DNA of 64,000 nucleotides. Source: Pseudomonas nitroreducens TX1 (GTDB lineage Bacteria > Pseudomonadota > Gammaproteobacteria > Pseudomonadales > Pseudomonadaceae). Position numbers and translations under genes: made by a program. Under the pieces are notes generated by a model that ran no database searches, was not told the DNA's origin, and saw only the letters and a program-made list of their open reading frames with translations. The stretch lies in contig NZ_AMZB01000115.1 in assembly GCF_000313755.1 (NCBI RefSeq), positions 1 through 64,000 of the forward strand. Direction: 5' to 3'. This document shows positions 52,669-62,405 of the stretch, piece after piece (positions within the stretch are counted from its first letter, which is position 1; each line of letters starts with the position of its first letter).

Positions 52669-53475
52669 ATGAAAACCACCCGCACCCTCCTGGCCGCCGC
52701 TGTCGTCGGCGCAGTCCTCCTGGGCCCCCTGCAGACCGCCAGCGCCGCCCTGACCGCCACGCCGGGGCAGTTCAAGGTCGGCATGGAAATCACCTACCCG
52801 CCCTTCGAGTCCTATGACGGCGACAAGGTGGTCGGCTCGGACCCCGAGCTGGCGGAGCTGCTGGCCAAGCACATGGGCCTTACGACGAGCTTCGTCAACA
52901 CCAAGTTCTCCGGGCTGATCCTGGGCCTGAACGCCGGCCACTTCGATGCGGTGATCTCCGGCATGTACGTCACCCCCGAGCGTGCCGCGCAGGCCCTGGC
53001 GATCCCCTACGCGCAGACCGGCGCAGCCATCATGGTCCCGGCCGACAGCACCGAGCGCCCGGCGAAGCCCGAAGACCTCTGCGGCAAGAAGATCGGCCTG
53101 GAAAAGGGCACCACCTGGGTGCCGAAGTTCGAGGAGCTGTCCAAGACCTACTGCGTACCCAACGGCAAGGGCGCCATCAGCGTGAGCGAATACCCGTCCG
53201 CGCCGGAAGTGACCCAGGCGTTGCTGTCGAAGAACGTCCAGGCCCAGGTGGAGATTTCCGGCGCCGCGCACATGATCGCCGAGCGCTCCAAGGGCCGCGT
53301 GGTGGTCAGCTCCAGCGAGCTGATCTACAAGCAGACCCTGGGCATGTACGTGAAGAAGGGCAACCAGGAACTGTACGACGCACTCAAGAGCGCCTTCCAG
53401 AAGACCAAGGACAGCGGCGAATTCGCTGCCCTGCTGAAGAAGTACGCTCTGGAAGAAGCTCCGGCGACCGAGTGA
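52669..53475 (+). CDS. Amino-acid-type ABC substrate-binding protein
   Basis: A 268-aa periplasmic protein with a signal peptide (LLAAAVVGAVLLGPLQTASA) and the family-3 binding fold: FKVGMEITYPPFESYDGDKV, GSDPELAELLAKHMG, DAVISGMYVTPERA. It would capture a polar amino acid or opine-like molecule and deliver it to the fused permease/ATPase encoded next. Confidence 0.88.
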   Translation: MKTTRTLLAAAVVGAVLLGPLQTASAALTATPGQFKVGMEITYPPFESYDGDKVVGSDPELAELLAKHMGLTTSFVNTKFSGLILGLNAGHFDAVISGMYVTPERAAQALAIPYAQTGAAIMVPADSTERPAKPEDLCGKKIGLEKGTTWVPKFEELSKTYCVPNGKGAISVSEYPSAPEVTQALLSKNVQAQVEISGAAHMIAERSKGRVVVSSSELIYKQTLGMYVKKGNQELYDALKSAFQKTKDSGEFAALLKKYALEEAPATE

Positions 53476-53540
53476 TTTCGCTTTAACGCAACATGAAAGA
53501 CGGGGCTGGCCTCGCGCCAGCCTCGTTCGCCGAGGTCTCC

Positions 53541-55097
53541 ATGCAATTCGACTGGTCCTACTTCTTCTCCCTGTTCTCCTTGCCGGATTTCTGGAAAGCG
53601 TGCGTCACGGTGATCGAGCTGAGCACCCTGACCTGGCTGATCGGTATGGTCCTGGGTTTCTTCCTCGCCTGCGCCAAGCTCTCCGGATCGCGCTGGCTGC
53701 GTGCGCCGACGGCGCTGTACATCTGGTTCTTCCGCAGCGTGCCGCTGCTGGTGCTGGTGGTGTTCGTCTACAACCTGCCGCAGCTCTTCCCGGCCAGCGG
53801 CGTGCTGCTGTCCAATCCGTTCGTCTCCGGCCTGCTGGCCCTGGTGCTGACCGAAGCGGCGTACATGGCCGAGATCCATCGCGGCGGCCTGATTTCCGTG
53901 GCCAAGGGCCAGAAGGAAGCGGGTCGCGCCCTGGCCATGGGCGGCATCGGCATCCAGCGCCTGATCGTCATTCCGCAGGCGTTCCGCATCTCGCTGCCGA
54001 CGCTGATCAACGAGTACGTCACCGTGGTCAAGCTGACCTCGCTGGTCTCGGTCATTTCCCTCACCGAGCTGCTGCAGGTCGGCGAGCGCCTCTATGCGCA
54101 GAACTTCCTGGTGATGGAGACCCTGTCCGCGGTCGCCATCTACTACGTGCTGATCGTCACCCTGTTCGGCTGGGGCCTGCAGTACCTGGAGCACCGCCTG
54201 GACCTCAATGCCCGCAAGCCGGACACCCTGGCCGCCGAAGCTCTGGAGCGCGTGCGCAAGAACCTTCCGGCAACCCCGGTGGCCAGTCGTGAGGTCGCCC
54301 CGGCCGGTGCGCCGCCCGCGCTGAAACTCAAGGGTATCCGCAAGAGCTACGGCACCCATGAAGTGCTCAAGGGCGTCGACCTGAGCGTGGGCAACGGCGA
54401 GGTGGTTTCGATCATCGGTCCCTCCGGCTCCGGCAAGACCTCGCTGATTCGCACCGTCAACGGCCTGGAGGGCATCGACGGCGGCGCTATCGAGCTGTTC
54501 GGCAAGCCCTACATCGAAGCCGGCAAGCCGGACCCTGCGCGCCTGCGCGAGGGCGTGCAGCACATTGGCATGGTGTTCCAGAACTTCAACCTGTTCCCTC
54601 ATCGCACCATCCTCGACAACGTCACCCTGGCGCCGCGCTTCCACGGCCTGGCCGGGCGCGACATCTGCGAGCAGAAGGCCCTGGCACTGCTGGACAAGGT
54701 CGGCCTGCTGGCCCATGCGAACAAGTACCCGCACCAGCTCTCCGGCGGCCAGCAGCAGCGCGTGGCCATTGCCCGCGCGCTGGCCATGGCGCCGGCGATC
54801 ATGCTGTTCGACGAACCGACCTCGGCGCTGGACCCGGAGCTGGTGGGCGATGTGCTCAACGTGATCCGCGACCTGGCGAAGGAAGGTATGACCATGGTGA
54901 TCGTCACCCACGAGATGGACTTCGCCCTGTCGATTTCCGACCGGGTGATCTTCATGGAGCACGGCCAGGTGCAGGTCGACGCCGCGCCGGCGAGCATCCG
55001 CAACGGCGACTGCGGCGAGCGGGTGATGCGCTTCATCGGCCTGGAACGACAGGCCGAGCAGGACCTGGCGCAGCAGCGGGCGTTCCTCGCCGGCTGA
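53541..55097 (+). CDS. Fused amino-acid ABC permease and ATP-binding protein
   Basis: A 518-aa single-chain importer. The N-terminal half (~1-225) is a His/Glu/Gln-type permease with about five TM helices and the loop [22 protein letters not shown]. The C-terminal half (~250-518) is a complete ATPase: Walker [10 protein letters not shown], signature [14 protein letters not shown], Walker [13 protein letters not shown]. These are normally separate proteins. There is no stop between the halves. The ATG at 53541 has GAGG 6 bases upstream. A terminator follows the gene. Confidence 0.88.
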   Translation: MQFDWSYFFSLFSLPDFWKACVTVIELSTLTWLIGMVLGFFLACAKLSGSRWLRAPTALYIWFFRSVPLLVLVVFVYNLPQLFPASGVLLSNPFVSGLLALVLTEAAYMAEIHRGGLISVAKGQKEAGRALAMGGIGIQRLIVIPQAFRISLPTLINEYVTVVKLTSLVSVISLTELLQVGERLYAQNFLVMETLSAVAIYYVLIVTLFGWGLQYLEHRLDLNARKPDTLAAEALERVRKNLPATPVASREVAPAGAPPALKLKGIRKSYGTHEVLKGVDLSVGNGEVVSIIGPSGSGKTSLIRTVNGLEGIDGGAIELFGKPYIEAGKPDPARLREGVQHIGMVFQNFNLFPHRTILDNVTLAPRFHGLAGRDICEQKALALLDKVGLLAHANKYPHQLSGGQQQRVAIARALAMAPAIMLFDEPTSALDPELVGDVLNVIRDLAKEGMTMVIVTHEMDFALSISDRVIFMEHGQVQVDAAPASIRNGDCGERVMRFIGLERQAEQDLAQQRAFLAG

Positions 55098-55106
55098 TCT
55101 GCGCTG

Positions 55107-55133
55107 GCCTGGCGGCGGGGCGCGCCGCCAGGC
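55107..55133 (+). terminator. Terminator-like hairpin after the ABC operon
   Basis: GCCTGGCGGCG and CGCCGCCAGGC form a perfect 11-bp stem with a 5-base loop, followed by AATTTCT. It lies 10 bp after the fused transporter stop. The T-run is short, but the stem is strong. Confidence 0.65.
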
Positions 55134-55351
55134 AATTTCTGGAGCGCCGCCGCAGGGGCCGGTTGATCCCGGCCGTGCGGCAACTCGACGTGGCGCAGGC
55201 CGCTCAGGCGAGCCAGCGGCGGCAGCGCGTAGATCAGCGTGGTGTCCGCTGCGGTATCTGTGGAGCGAGGCGGGGAAATCTTACAGAACCTTCAGGCATG
55301 ACCTTTTGGCCTGGCTGTCACCATTCCCTGCGTCTGCCGTTGGCGCTGCTG

Positions 55352-56716
55352 TCAGCCGCGCAGCAAATGCACTGCCAGACCCGCGAGCGCGCAGCCAAGC
55401 AACACCTGGATTACGCCGCGCTTGAAGCGGAACAGCGCAACTGCCGCGGCAATGGCGATCAGCGCCGAGGGCCAGTCGAACGTGCCTGCGAAGCCTTGCG
55501 GCCAGAGCACGTGATAGCCGAAGAACAGCGCCAGATTGAGGATCACGCCGACCACGGCGGCGGTGACGCCGGTCAGCGGTGCGGTGAATTTCAGCTCGTT
55601 ATGCGTCGACTCCACCAGCGGGCCGCCGGCGAGGATGAACAGGAACGACGGCAGGAAGGTGAACCAGCTGACCAGGCTGGCGGCGACGGCGCCGGCAAGG
55701 AAGGCGTGATCGGCGCCGAACATCGGATGAACATAACCGCCAACGAAACCGACGAAGGCCACCACCATGATCAGCGGGCCGGGTGTGGTTTCACCCAGGG
55801 CCAGGCCGTCGATCATCTGCGTCGGCGACAGCCAGCCATAATGGCCGACCGCGCCCTGGTAGACGTAGGGCAGCACTGCATAGGCCCCGCCGAAGGTCAG
55901 TAGCGCGGCCTTGGTGAAGAACCAGCCCATCTGGGTCAGCGTGCCGTTCCAACCGAAAGAAGCGGTGAGCAGGGCCATGGGCAGAACCCATAGGGCGGCG
56001 CCGATCACCGCCAGCCGCAGCAGGCGTTGCCAGCGGAAGCGCGCATGCGCGGGCGTGGGCGTATCGTCGTCGATCACCGCCGGGCCATAACGGGTCCTGG
56101 CGGCGTCGTGTCCGCCGCCGATGACGAACTGGCCCGGCAGCCAGCGTCCGCCCAGGTAACCCAGCACGGCCGCCATCAGCACGATCAGCGGGAAGGGCAC
56201 GTTGAGCGCGAAGATGGCCACGAAGGACGCCCCGGCTATGGCCCATAGCCAACCATTCTTCAGGGCCCGCGAGCCGATGCGATGGGCCGCGTGGAGCACG
56301 ATGGCCGTCACCGCCGGCTTGATGCCGTAGAAGATGCCGGCAACCACCGGCACTTCGCCGAAGGCGATATAGACCCACGACAGGGCGATCAGGATGAACA
56401 GCGAGGGCAGCACGAACAGGGCCCCGGCGATGACTCCGCCCCAGGTCCGGTGCATCAGCCAGCCGATGTAGGTGGCCAGTTGCTGGGCTTCGGGGCCGGG
56501 CAGCAACATGCAGTAGTTGAGCGCGTGAAGAAAGCGTCGCTCGCTGATCCAGCGGCGGCGCTCCACCAACTCCTGGTGCATGATCGCGATCTGACCCGCG
56601 GGCCCGCCGAAGCTGATCAAGCCCAGTTTCAGCCAGAACAGGAAGGCCTCGAACAGGCCGACGGGACCGGGGGCTTGCGCCGTTTCCTCGCCGCCCTGCA
56701 GGGTCGATTCAGTCAT
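55352..56716 (-). CDS. chrA: Chromate efflux transporter ChrA
   Basis: A 454-aa inner-membrane protein with two homologous CHR halves: FWLKLGLISFGGPAGQIAIM with LLPGPEAQQLATYIGW in the first, and FFTKAALLTFGGAYAVLPYV with LALGETTPGPLIMVVAFVGF in the second. Those glycine- and proline-rich motifs identify the CHR (chromate ion transporter) family. It exports chromate by proton coupling. No ChrB-type regulator or reductase is adjacent. Confidence 0.9.
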   Translation of the reverse strand: MTESTLQGGEETAQAPGPVGLFEAFLFWLKLGLISFGGPAGQIAIMHQELVERRRWISERRFLHALNYCMLLPGPEAQQLATYIGWLMHRTWGGVIAGALFVLPSLFILIALSWVYIAFGEVPVVAGIFYGIKPAVTAIVLHAAHRIGSRALKNGWLWAIAGASFVAIFALNVPFPLIVLMAAVLGYLGGRWLPGQFVIGGGHDAARTRYGPAVIDDDTPTPAHARFRWQRLLRLAVIGAALWVLPMALLTASFGWNGTLTQMGWFFTKAALLTFGGAYAVLPYVYQGAVGHYGWLSPTQMIDGLALGETTPGPLIMVVAFVGFVGGYVHPMFGADHAFLAGAVAASLVSWFTFLPSFLFILAGGPLVESTHNELKFTAPLTGVTAAVVGVILNLALFFGYHVLWPQGFAGTFDWPSALIAIAAAVALFRFKRGVIQVLLGCALAGLAVHLLRG

Positions 56717-56940
56717 GCATTTTCTCGTCGTTCGCGAAGGCGGCCGCTCGTCACCTGAGGCTTCGGCGGGTTGGACGACGCCGAAGTCGAGGGGGCGCAG
56801 TCGCTGGGGTATCCAGGCACTCTACAATTTTTGTCGTGCCGTGCAAATTGAAGGCGTTGCTGTCCTGCGTCCGCCATGAGGCGGCGAGGGCGGAGCGGCG
56901 GTGCATCCGCATGTGCACGGAACGAGCGGGATCGAAAGGC

Positions 56941-58233
56941 TCAGGCCTGGTCCGAACAGATGCCCAGAATTGCCCTTGCCGCCGCTTCGGTGCCGCGCGA
57001 GGCCTGCATCTGTTCGCGCGCGGCGCTCAGGCGTTGCGCCATGGCCTTGTCAGCGAGCAGTTCGGCAAGGGCGGCGGGCAGGACTGCCAGCGGGTCCTCG
57101 AAGCGCGGCAGGTAGCGCGCTACGCCCACTTCCTCGGCGCGCCGGGCGTTGTCGTGGCCGTCCCAGCAGTAGGGGATGATCACCGACGGCAGGCCGAAAT
57201 ACAGCGCCTCGCAGAAGCTGTTGTTGCCGCCGTGGTGGATGAACAGCTGGCACTCGCGCAGCACCGCTGGCTGCGGGTACCAGCTGTCGAGGTAGACGTT
57301 GTCCGGTACCGTGTCGTAGTGCTCGCGGTAGGCGCCGACGTTGATCAGGAAGCGGTAGGGCAGCTGCGCCACCGCGTCGATCAGCCGGCGCATCATCGCC
57401 ACGTCGGCGGCGCCGAGGCTGCCGAAGCTGACGTAGATCAGCGGTGCGTCATCATGCCGGGGGAACTGCGGCGGGACGTACGGCGCCTCGCTGCGCACGC
57501 AGCCGTCCAGGTACAGGTAGCGCTCGGCGGGCAGCGGTTTTTCGCGCGCGTAGCGCACCGGCGTCGGCGACAGCAGCAGGTTGAGCCAGGGCGAATCCTC
57601 GAGGAACTGGCCGGCGGGCAAGGCGGGGTGGCCGCACTCGGCGAGGAAGCGGGCGAAGCGCTCGTGTGCCGCTTTCGTTGCTTGCAGGTAATGCTCGCGG
57701 TACGTCGCGCAGGCTGTTGCATCGCTGCTGCTGGCGCCGGACAGGTAGGGCGGCACGGCAGCGTCGGGCAGCTCGGTTTCCGCGCACGAGACCATGCGCA
57801 CCCAGGGGCAGCCGGCGGCTGAGATGGCCGGGAAGCTGACCACGTTGTCCAGCACGATGGCGTCGGGCTTGAGCCGGGCGAGCAACTGCTGCAGCGGTTT
57901 TTCCGACTCGATGGCGGTGTCGATGATGGCTTCCCAGGCCGGCGCCACGTAACTGTCGATCTGCACCAGGGGCGGCTGGTCGAAATAGGGCACGTTGCGC
58001 TCGATGAAGCGCTCCCAGTAGTGCTGGTGGTCGGCGGCGGACAGCGGCGAGTCCAGTTGCAACGGGTACTCGGCGAAACCGTACTCGGCGAAGATGCCCT
58101 GGAAATGCGCATGGCAGATGAACACCGGGCGCGCGCCAAGGTCGCGCAGGGCCTGGGCGATGCCGATGCAGTTCAGCGCGGCGCCGAAGCTGGCCTCGGG
58201 GAAGAAGGCGATGGTTCTTGTTTTTTGCGTCAT
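56941..58233 (-). CDS. UGT/MGT-type glycosyltransferase
   Basis: A 430-aa GT1/GT-B enzyme. It starts RTIAFFPEASFGAALNCIG. The C-terminal donor-binding signature is FIHHGGNNSFCEALYFGLP...WDGHDNARRAEE, as in macrolide and UDP-glucuronosyl-type transferases. It should move a nucleotide-activated sugar to a small hydrophobic or amino acceptor; both are unknown. The ATG at 58233 is used (a GTG at 58239 is the alternative). It is related to the partial glycosyltransferase at 63511 and lies next to the GntR/ABC locus. Confidence 0.85.
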   Translation of the reverse strand: MTQKTRTIAFFPEASFGAALNCIGIAQALRDLGARPVFICHAHFQGIFAEYGFAEYPLQLDSPLSAADHQHYWERFIERNVPYFDQPPLVQIDSYVAPAWEAIIDTAIESEKPLQQLLARLKPDAIVLDNVVSFPAISAAGCPWVRMVSCAETELPDAAVPPYLSGASSSDATACATYREHYLQATKAAHERFARFLAECGHPALPAGQFLEDSPWLNLLLSPTPVRYAREKPLPAERYLYLDGCVRSEAPYVPPQFPRHDDAPLIYVSFGSLGAADVAMMRRLIDAVAQLPYRFLINVGAYREHYDTVPDNVYLDSWYPQPAVLRECQLFIHHGGNNSFCEALYFGLPSVIIPYCWDGHDNARRAEEVGVARYLPRFEDPLAVLPAALAELLADKAMAQRLSAAREQMQASRGTEAAARAILGICSDQA

Positions 58234-58254
58234 GGGCACATCCGGGTGTTGCTC

Positions 58255-58396
58255 AGAGCCTGTTTACGATCTGCTGCGCGTCGGCATAACTGCGTTAAAA
58301 ACAGGCTCGGATTGCTCATTTACAGCTCGTAAACTCCGCATCCTCGCCTGTTTTTGCCTTGTTTTGCTCTAGCTCGCGAGATCGTAAACAGGCTCT
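58255..58396. mobile_element. MITE-like element with perfect 18-bp terminal inverted repeats
   Basis: AGAGCCTGTTTACGATCT at 58255-58272 is the exact inverse of 58379-58396. The 142-bp unit has internal copies of the ACAGGC core and no coding potential, so it is non-autonomous. Similar sequences are scattered in Pseudomonas genomes (recalled, not searched). It sits between the glycosyltransferase promoter side and the GntR gene end. No target duplication was identified with certainty. Confidence 0.75.
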
Positions 58397-58462
58397 CACG
58401 GGCACTGCGTGAAACTGATACTGCATTTTTTCGTTAAAAAAAACACCGTGAGTGAAAAATAC

Positions 58463-59422
58463 TTAGCGGCGCGCTCCGGCGAGCGACTGCGGAATCCCGC
58501 GGTTGGCGGTCTGCGGACGCTGCGCGAAGGACAGTCGCAGGTGCAGGCGCATCAGGTCGGCGGCGATTTCCAGCTGGCCGCGCTCGATCTGCTCGATGAT
58601 CCGCAGGTGTTCGCGCAGGGCTTCCTGCAGGCGGTGCACGCTGACCATCGGCAGCAGGTTGGGCAGGCGGCGCAGGCGCTGGTGCTGCAACAGGGCGTCG
58701 CCGACGAAGCGGTTGCCGCAGCCCTGGGCGATCAACTCGTGGAAGCCGATGTCCAGCTCGCGGAACTGCGCCACGTCGAAGCGCTCGATGGGCGCACCGA
58801 GCAGGTCCTGCATGGCGCCGCGCAGCAGCGCGAGACGGGCAAGGTCGGGGTCGAAACCGGGCGCCAGCAGCGCCTCTGGCTCCAGGATCAGGCGGTAGCG
58901 CAGGCTGTCTTCCAGCGCCGCGAGGTTGTTCAGCAGCGGACGGAATGACCAGCTCTGCCCGGCGCCGCGCTCCAGCACCTGGTCTTCGCTGAGCTGCGCC
59001 AGCACCTTCTGCGCGGCGGCACGGCCAATGTCATAGCGGCGCATCAGCTCGCTGGCACTGAGGCTGTTGCCCAACCGCCCGGCCATGCGGTCGCGCAGCA
59101 CCGAGGCGGCCAGCGCCTGTTCTTCGGCCTGGGGCAGGGCGGGGCCCAGCACCTGGGCGGAAGGATCGGCCGCCAGGCGATAGCCCTTGCCCGGCTCATG
59201 GGCCACCAGTTGCTGTTCCAGCAGCAGGTCCAGCCCTGCGCGGATCAGCGTGCGCGACACACCGAAGGTGCGCGCCAGCTGCTGCTCGGACAGCCCGTCG
59301 CCATCTCCCAGCCCGCTGTCCTGGGCGTGCTCGATGATCCGCCGGGCCAGTTCCAGGTGGTTGGTGCGTGGTTTTTTCTCGGTGTCCTTGCTCAAGCGGC
59401 TTCTCTCCAGCAGGCCCGTCAT
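58463..59422 (-). CDS. GntR/FadR-type regulator with two HTH domains and FCD-like domain
   Basis: A 319-aa protein. One winged HTH lies at about residues 22-85 (LSEQQLARTFGVSRTLIRAGLDLLLEQQ). A second HTH-like module is at about 105-165 (LSASELMRRYDIGRAAAQKVLAQLSEDQVLERG). A helical FCD-type effector domain follows. The tandem HTH arrangement is longer than classic GntR. It is divergent from the polyamine-type ABC operon (175-bp gap with a candidate promoter) and is its likely regulator. Confidence 0.85.
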   Translation of the reverse strand: MTGLLERSRLSKDTEKKPRTNHLELARRIIEHAQDSGLGDGDGLSEQQLARTFGVSRTLIRAGLDLLLEQQLVAHEPGKGYRLAADPSAQVLGPALPQAEEQALAASVLRDRMAGRLGNSLSASELMRRYDIGRAAAQKVLAQLSEDQVLERGAGQSWSFRPLLNNLAALEDSLRYRLILEPEALLAPGFDPDLARLALLRGAMQDLLGAPIERFDVAQFRELDIGFHELIAQGCGNRFVGDALLQHQRLRRLPNLLPMVSVHRLQEALREHLRIIEQIERGQLEIAADLMRLHLRLSFAQRPQTANRGIPQSLAGARR

Positions 59423-59491
59423 AGAGGGCGACCCCTTATGCCATAGCGAGGATGGTCCAACAAGAATGTGAGAAATGGTTGTAGGAAATTG

Positions 59492-59520
59492 TTGACTTCG
59501 CCAGTCATTCGGTTTTTATT
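59492..59520 (+). promoter_or_regulatory. Candidate sigma-70 promoter of the ABC operon
   Basis: TTGACT at 59492-59497 and TTTATT at 59515-59520 are spaced 17 bp, about 78 bp before the start of the binding-protein gene. The divergent GntR gene starts at 59422, so an operator for it may overlap here. Confidence 0.5.
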
Positions 59521-59597
59521 TTGAAAAAAAGACATGTAGTACGCTTTTCGTTCCGCTGCCGTCGACACACAAAAACAACCATCGTCAGGTGCGCAAG

Positions 59598-60647
59598 ATG
59601 AAGCTGAAGACCATGCTCTACGCAGGGGCGACCCTCGCGCTCACGCTGTCCGCCACTACGGCCAGCGCCAAGGATCTGGTGATCTCCATCTGGGACGGCT
59701 ACATGGCCCCGGACAACCTGGAGAAGTTCCAGAAGGCCACCGGCCTCGAAGCCGACAAATCCCTGCACGCCACCAACGAAGAGATCATGGGCAAGCTCAT
59801 GGCCTCCGGCGGCGAAGGCTATGACGTGGTGTTCGTTTCCTCGCCCTTCGCCGAGATCCTGCACAAGCAGGGCCTGCTCGCCGAGATCGATCCGGCCAAG
59901 GTGCCGAACCTGAAGAATCTCTACCCCGAAGCGCAGAAGCTCGAGTACGACGTCGGCAACCATTTCTCCGTGCCGTACACCTGGGGCACCACCGGCATCT
60001 GCTACCGCTCGGACAAAGTCAGCCCGGCGCCTTCGAGCTGGAGCGACCTGCTCAAGCCTTCCGATGCCTTGAAAGGCAAGACCACCATGCTGGCCACCGA
60101 CCGCTGGCTGCTGGGCGCGGGCTTCCTGGCCAACGGCTGGTCGGTGAACGATGGCAACCCGGACCAGATCAACGCGGTGCGCGACCAACTGATCGCCACC
60201 AAGAAGCGCCTGCTGTCCTTCGACGACACCACCTTCTACTCCAAGCTGGCCTCGGGCGAGGCGCTGATGGCCCACGCCTGGGACGGCTGGTGCAACTACG
60301 GCACCCAGGCCAACGAGTCGATCAAGTTCGTGGTGCCCAAGGAGGGCTCCGACCTCTGGGTGGACACCATGGTCGTGCTGAAGAGCTCGAAGAACCCCGA
60401 CGCCGCCTACCGCTTCATCAACTACATGCTCGAACCGGCCAATCATGCCTGGGTCGCGGAGAACATCCTCTACAAGGTGCCCAACCAGGCGGCGATGGCC
60501 ACCCTGAAGCCGGACCTGCTGGCCAAGTACCCGAACCTCACCACCACGCCGGCCGAACTGGTCAAGCAACAGCAGTTGCGTGATGTGGGTGGCTCGACGC
60601 AGAAGGCGTACACCCGCGCCGTAACGGAAATCATGGCCGCTCAGTAA
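59598..60647 (+). CDS. Polyamine-type ABC substrate-binding protein
   Basis: A 349-aa periplasmic protein with a signal peptide (MLYAGATLALTLSATTASA). The PotD/PotF pattern follows: LVISIWDGYMAPDNLEKFQ, GYDVVFVSSPFAEIL, HFSVPYTWGTTGICYR. The ATG at 59598 has AGG just upstream. It is the first of four ABC genes. Because the operon continues into a glycosyltransferase gene, the ligand may be an amine or an amino sugar; unproven. Confidence 0.88.
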   Translation: MKLKTMLYAGATLALTLSATTASAKDLVISIWDGYMAPDNLEKFQKATGLEADKSLHATNEEIMGKLMASGGEGYDVVFVSSPFAEILHKQGLLAEIDPAKVPNLKNLYPEAQKLEYDVGNHFSVPYTWGTTGICYRSDKVSPAPSSWSDLLKPSDALKGKTTMLATDRWLLGAGFLANGWSVNDGNPDQINAVRDQLIATKKRLLSFDDTTFYSKLASGEALMAHAWDGWCNYGTQANESIKFVVPKEGSDLWVDTMVVLKSSKNPDAAYRFINYMLEPANHAWVAENILYKVPNQAAMATLKPDLLAKYPNLTTTPAELVKQQQLRDVGGSTQKAYTRAVTEIMAAQ

Positions 60648-60736
60648 GGCCGATGGGGTGTCGCACTGGCGCCCCGCAATTCTCTCCGGAATAACCCTGA
60701 AGCACCCCGCCTGGCGTGGGGTTGGGGGAACTACGC

Positions 60737-61609
60737 ATGACCGCTTTATCCGCCGACCGCAAATTGTCGGCCTGGCTGCTCGCGCCCGGTCTGGGCTGGC
60801 TGGCCCTGTTCCTGCTGCTGCCGTGCTTGCTGGTGCTCGTCTACAGCTTCCTCGAACGCGGTGCCTATGGCGGCATCGACTACGTGTTCACCTGGGAAAA
60901 CTATCGCCGCGCGGTGGACCCGCTGTACCTCGACATCCTCCTGCGCTCGGCAAAGATCGCCGGCCTTGCCATGCTGTTCGCGGTGCTCATCGGCTACCCG
61001 GCGGCCTACGCCATCACCCGCACCACGCCACGCCGGCAGGCGGTGTACCTGTTCCTGGTGATGCTGCCGTTCTGGAGCAACTACCTGATCCGCACCTACG
61101 CCTGGATCGTGCTGCTCAACCGCGAGGGCCTGCTCAACCGCCTGTTCAGCCTGCTGGGCTACAGCGGGGAGCCGTTCAGCCTGCTCTACACCGATGCCAC
61201 CGTGGTGCTGGGGCTGGTCTACAACTACATCCCCTTCGTCATCCTCGCCATCTACAGCTCGCTGTCGCGCATCGACAACGAACTCTGGGAAGCCTCGCGG
61301 GACCTCGGCGCCTCCGGCTGGACCACCTTCCGCCGGGTGATCCTGCCGCTGTCGGTGCCGGGCGTGGCGGCCGGCGCGGTGTTCGTCTTCGTACTGTCGA
61401 TCGGCAACTTCATCACCGCCGACCTGCTCGGCGGCAAGCAGGTGCAGATGGTCGGCAACCTGATCTACGCGCAGTTCCTCACCGCGCGGGACTGGCCGTT
61501 CGGCGCGGCGCTGAGCTTCTTCCTGATCGGCATCATGATGCTGCTGCTGTTCATCCAGGCCCTGGTCTCGCGCCGGGCCCAGGGCGCGGAGGGCGAGCGC
61601 CATGCGTAA
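60737..61609 (+). CDS. ABC transporter permease (PotB type)
   Basis: A 290-aa permease with about six TM segments and the EAA loop EASRDLGASGWTTFRRVILPL. A strong GGGGGA ribosome site stands about 8 bases before the ATG at 60737. Its stop overlaps the next permease start by 8 bp. Confidence 0.88.
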   Translation: MTALSADRKLSAWLLAPGLGWLALFLLLPCLLVLVYSFLERGAYGGIDYVFTWENYRRAVDPLYLDILLRSAKIAGLAMLFAVLIGYPAAYAITRTTPRRQAVYLFLVMLPFWSNYLIRTYAWIVLLNREGLLNRLFSLLGYSGEPFSLLYTDATVVLGLVYNYIPFVILAIYSSLSRIDNELWEASRDLGASGWTTFRRVILPLSVPGVAAGAVFVFVLSIGNFITADLLGGKQVQMVGNLIYAQFLTARDWPFGAALSFFLIGIMMLLLFIQALVSRRAQGAEGERHA

Positions 61610-62405
61610 CCCGTCCGGACTCGCCCTGGGCACGCACCTCTGGCTGGTGTACGCCTTCCTCTATGTGCCGATCCTGGTGCTGATCCTGCTGTCGTTCAAC
61701 GCCAGCGGCCTGCCCACCGCGTGGGGCGGCGCCTCGCTGAAGTGGTACGCCAAGCTGCTGGCCAATGCCTCGATCCAGCACGCGGCGCTGAACACCCTGA
61801 TCGTCGCACTGACCTCCACCTTCATCGCCTGCGTGCTCGGCACCTTGCTAGCGCTGGGCGTGGAAATGCGCGCACGCAACAGCGGCAAGAAAGGCAGCAA
61901 TATCGCCGACACCCTGCTGATGGCGCCGATGATCATCCCCGACATCGTCCTGGCCATCGCGCTGCTGAGCTTCTTCAACCTGCTGAAGATGAGCCTGGGG
62001 CTGCACTCGATCATCCTCAGCCACGTGGTGTTCAACATCGCCTTCGTCTGCGCGGTGGTTCGCACGCGGCTCAAGCACTTCGACTACTCGATCCTCGAAG
62101 CCAGCATCGACCTGGGCGCCGGCTGGTTCACCACCGCGCGCCGCGTACTGCTGCCGGCGATCTTCCCCGGCGTGCTGGCCGGCGGACTGCTGGCATTCAC
62201 CCTGTCGGTGGACGAATTCATCATCGCCTTCTTCAACGCAGGCTCCGGCAGCGCCTCCACCACCTTGCCGATGCAGATCTACTCGATGATCCGCTTCGGC
62301 GTGACCCCGGAAATCAACGCCCTCGCCACCCTGGTGATGCTGGTCAGCTTCACCGCGCTGTTCGCCTCCCAACGTCTGAACAAGGTGCCCAAAGCCCATG
62401 ACTAA
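61602..62405 (+). CDS. ABC transporter permease (PotC type)
   Basis: A 267-aa permease that starts in the end of its partner gene. It contains EASIDLGAGWFTTARRVLLPAIFPG (EAA loop) and about six TM helices. It overlaps the ATPase gene by 8 bp, so the operon is tightly coupled. Confidence 0.88.
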   Translation: MRNPSGLALGTHLWLVYAFLYVPILVLILLSFNASGLPTAWGGASLKWYAKLLANASIQHAALNTLIVALTSTFIACVLGTLLALGVEMRARNSGKKGSNIADTLLMAPMIIPDIVLAIALLSFFNLLKMSLGLHSIILSHVVFNIAFVCAVVRTRLKHFDYSILEASIDLGAGWFTTARRVLLPAIFPGVLAGGLLAFTLSVDEFIIAFFNAGSGSASTTLPMQIYSMIRFGVTPEINALATLVMLVSFTALFASQRLNKVPKAHD

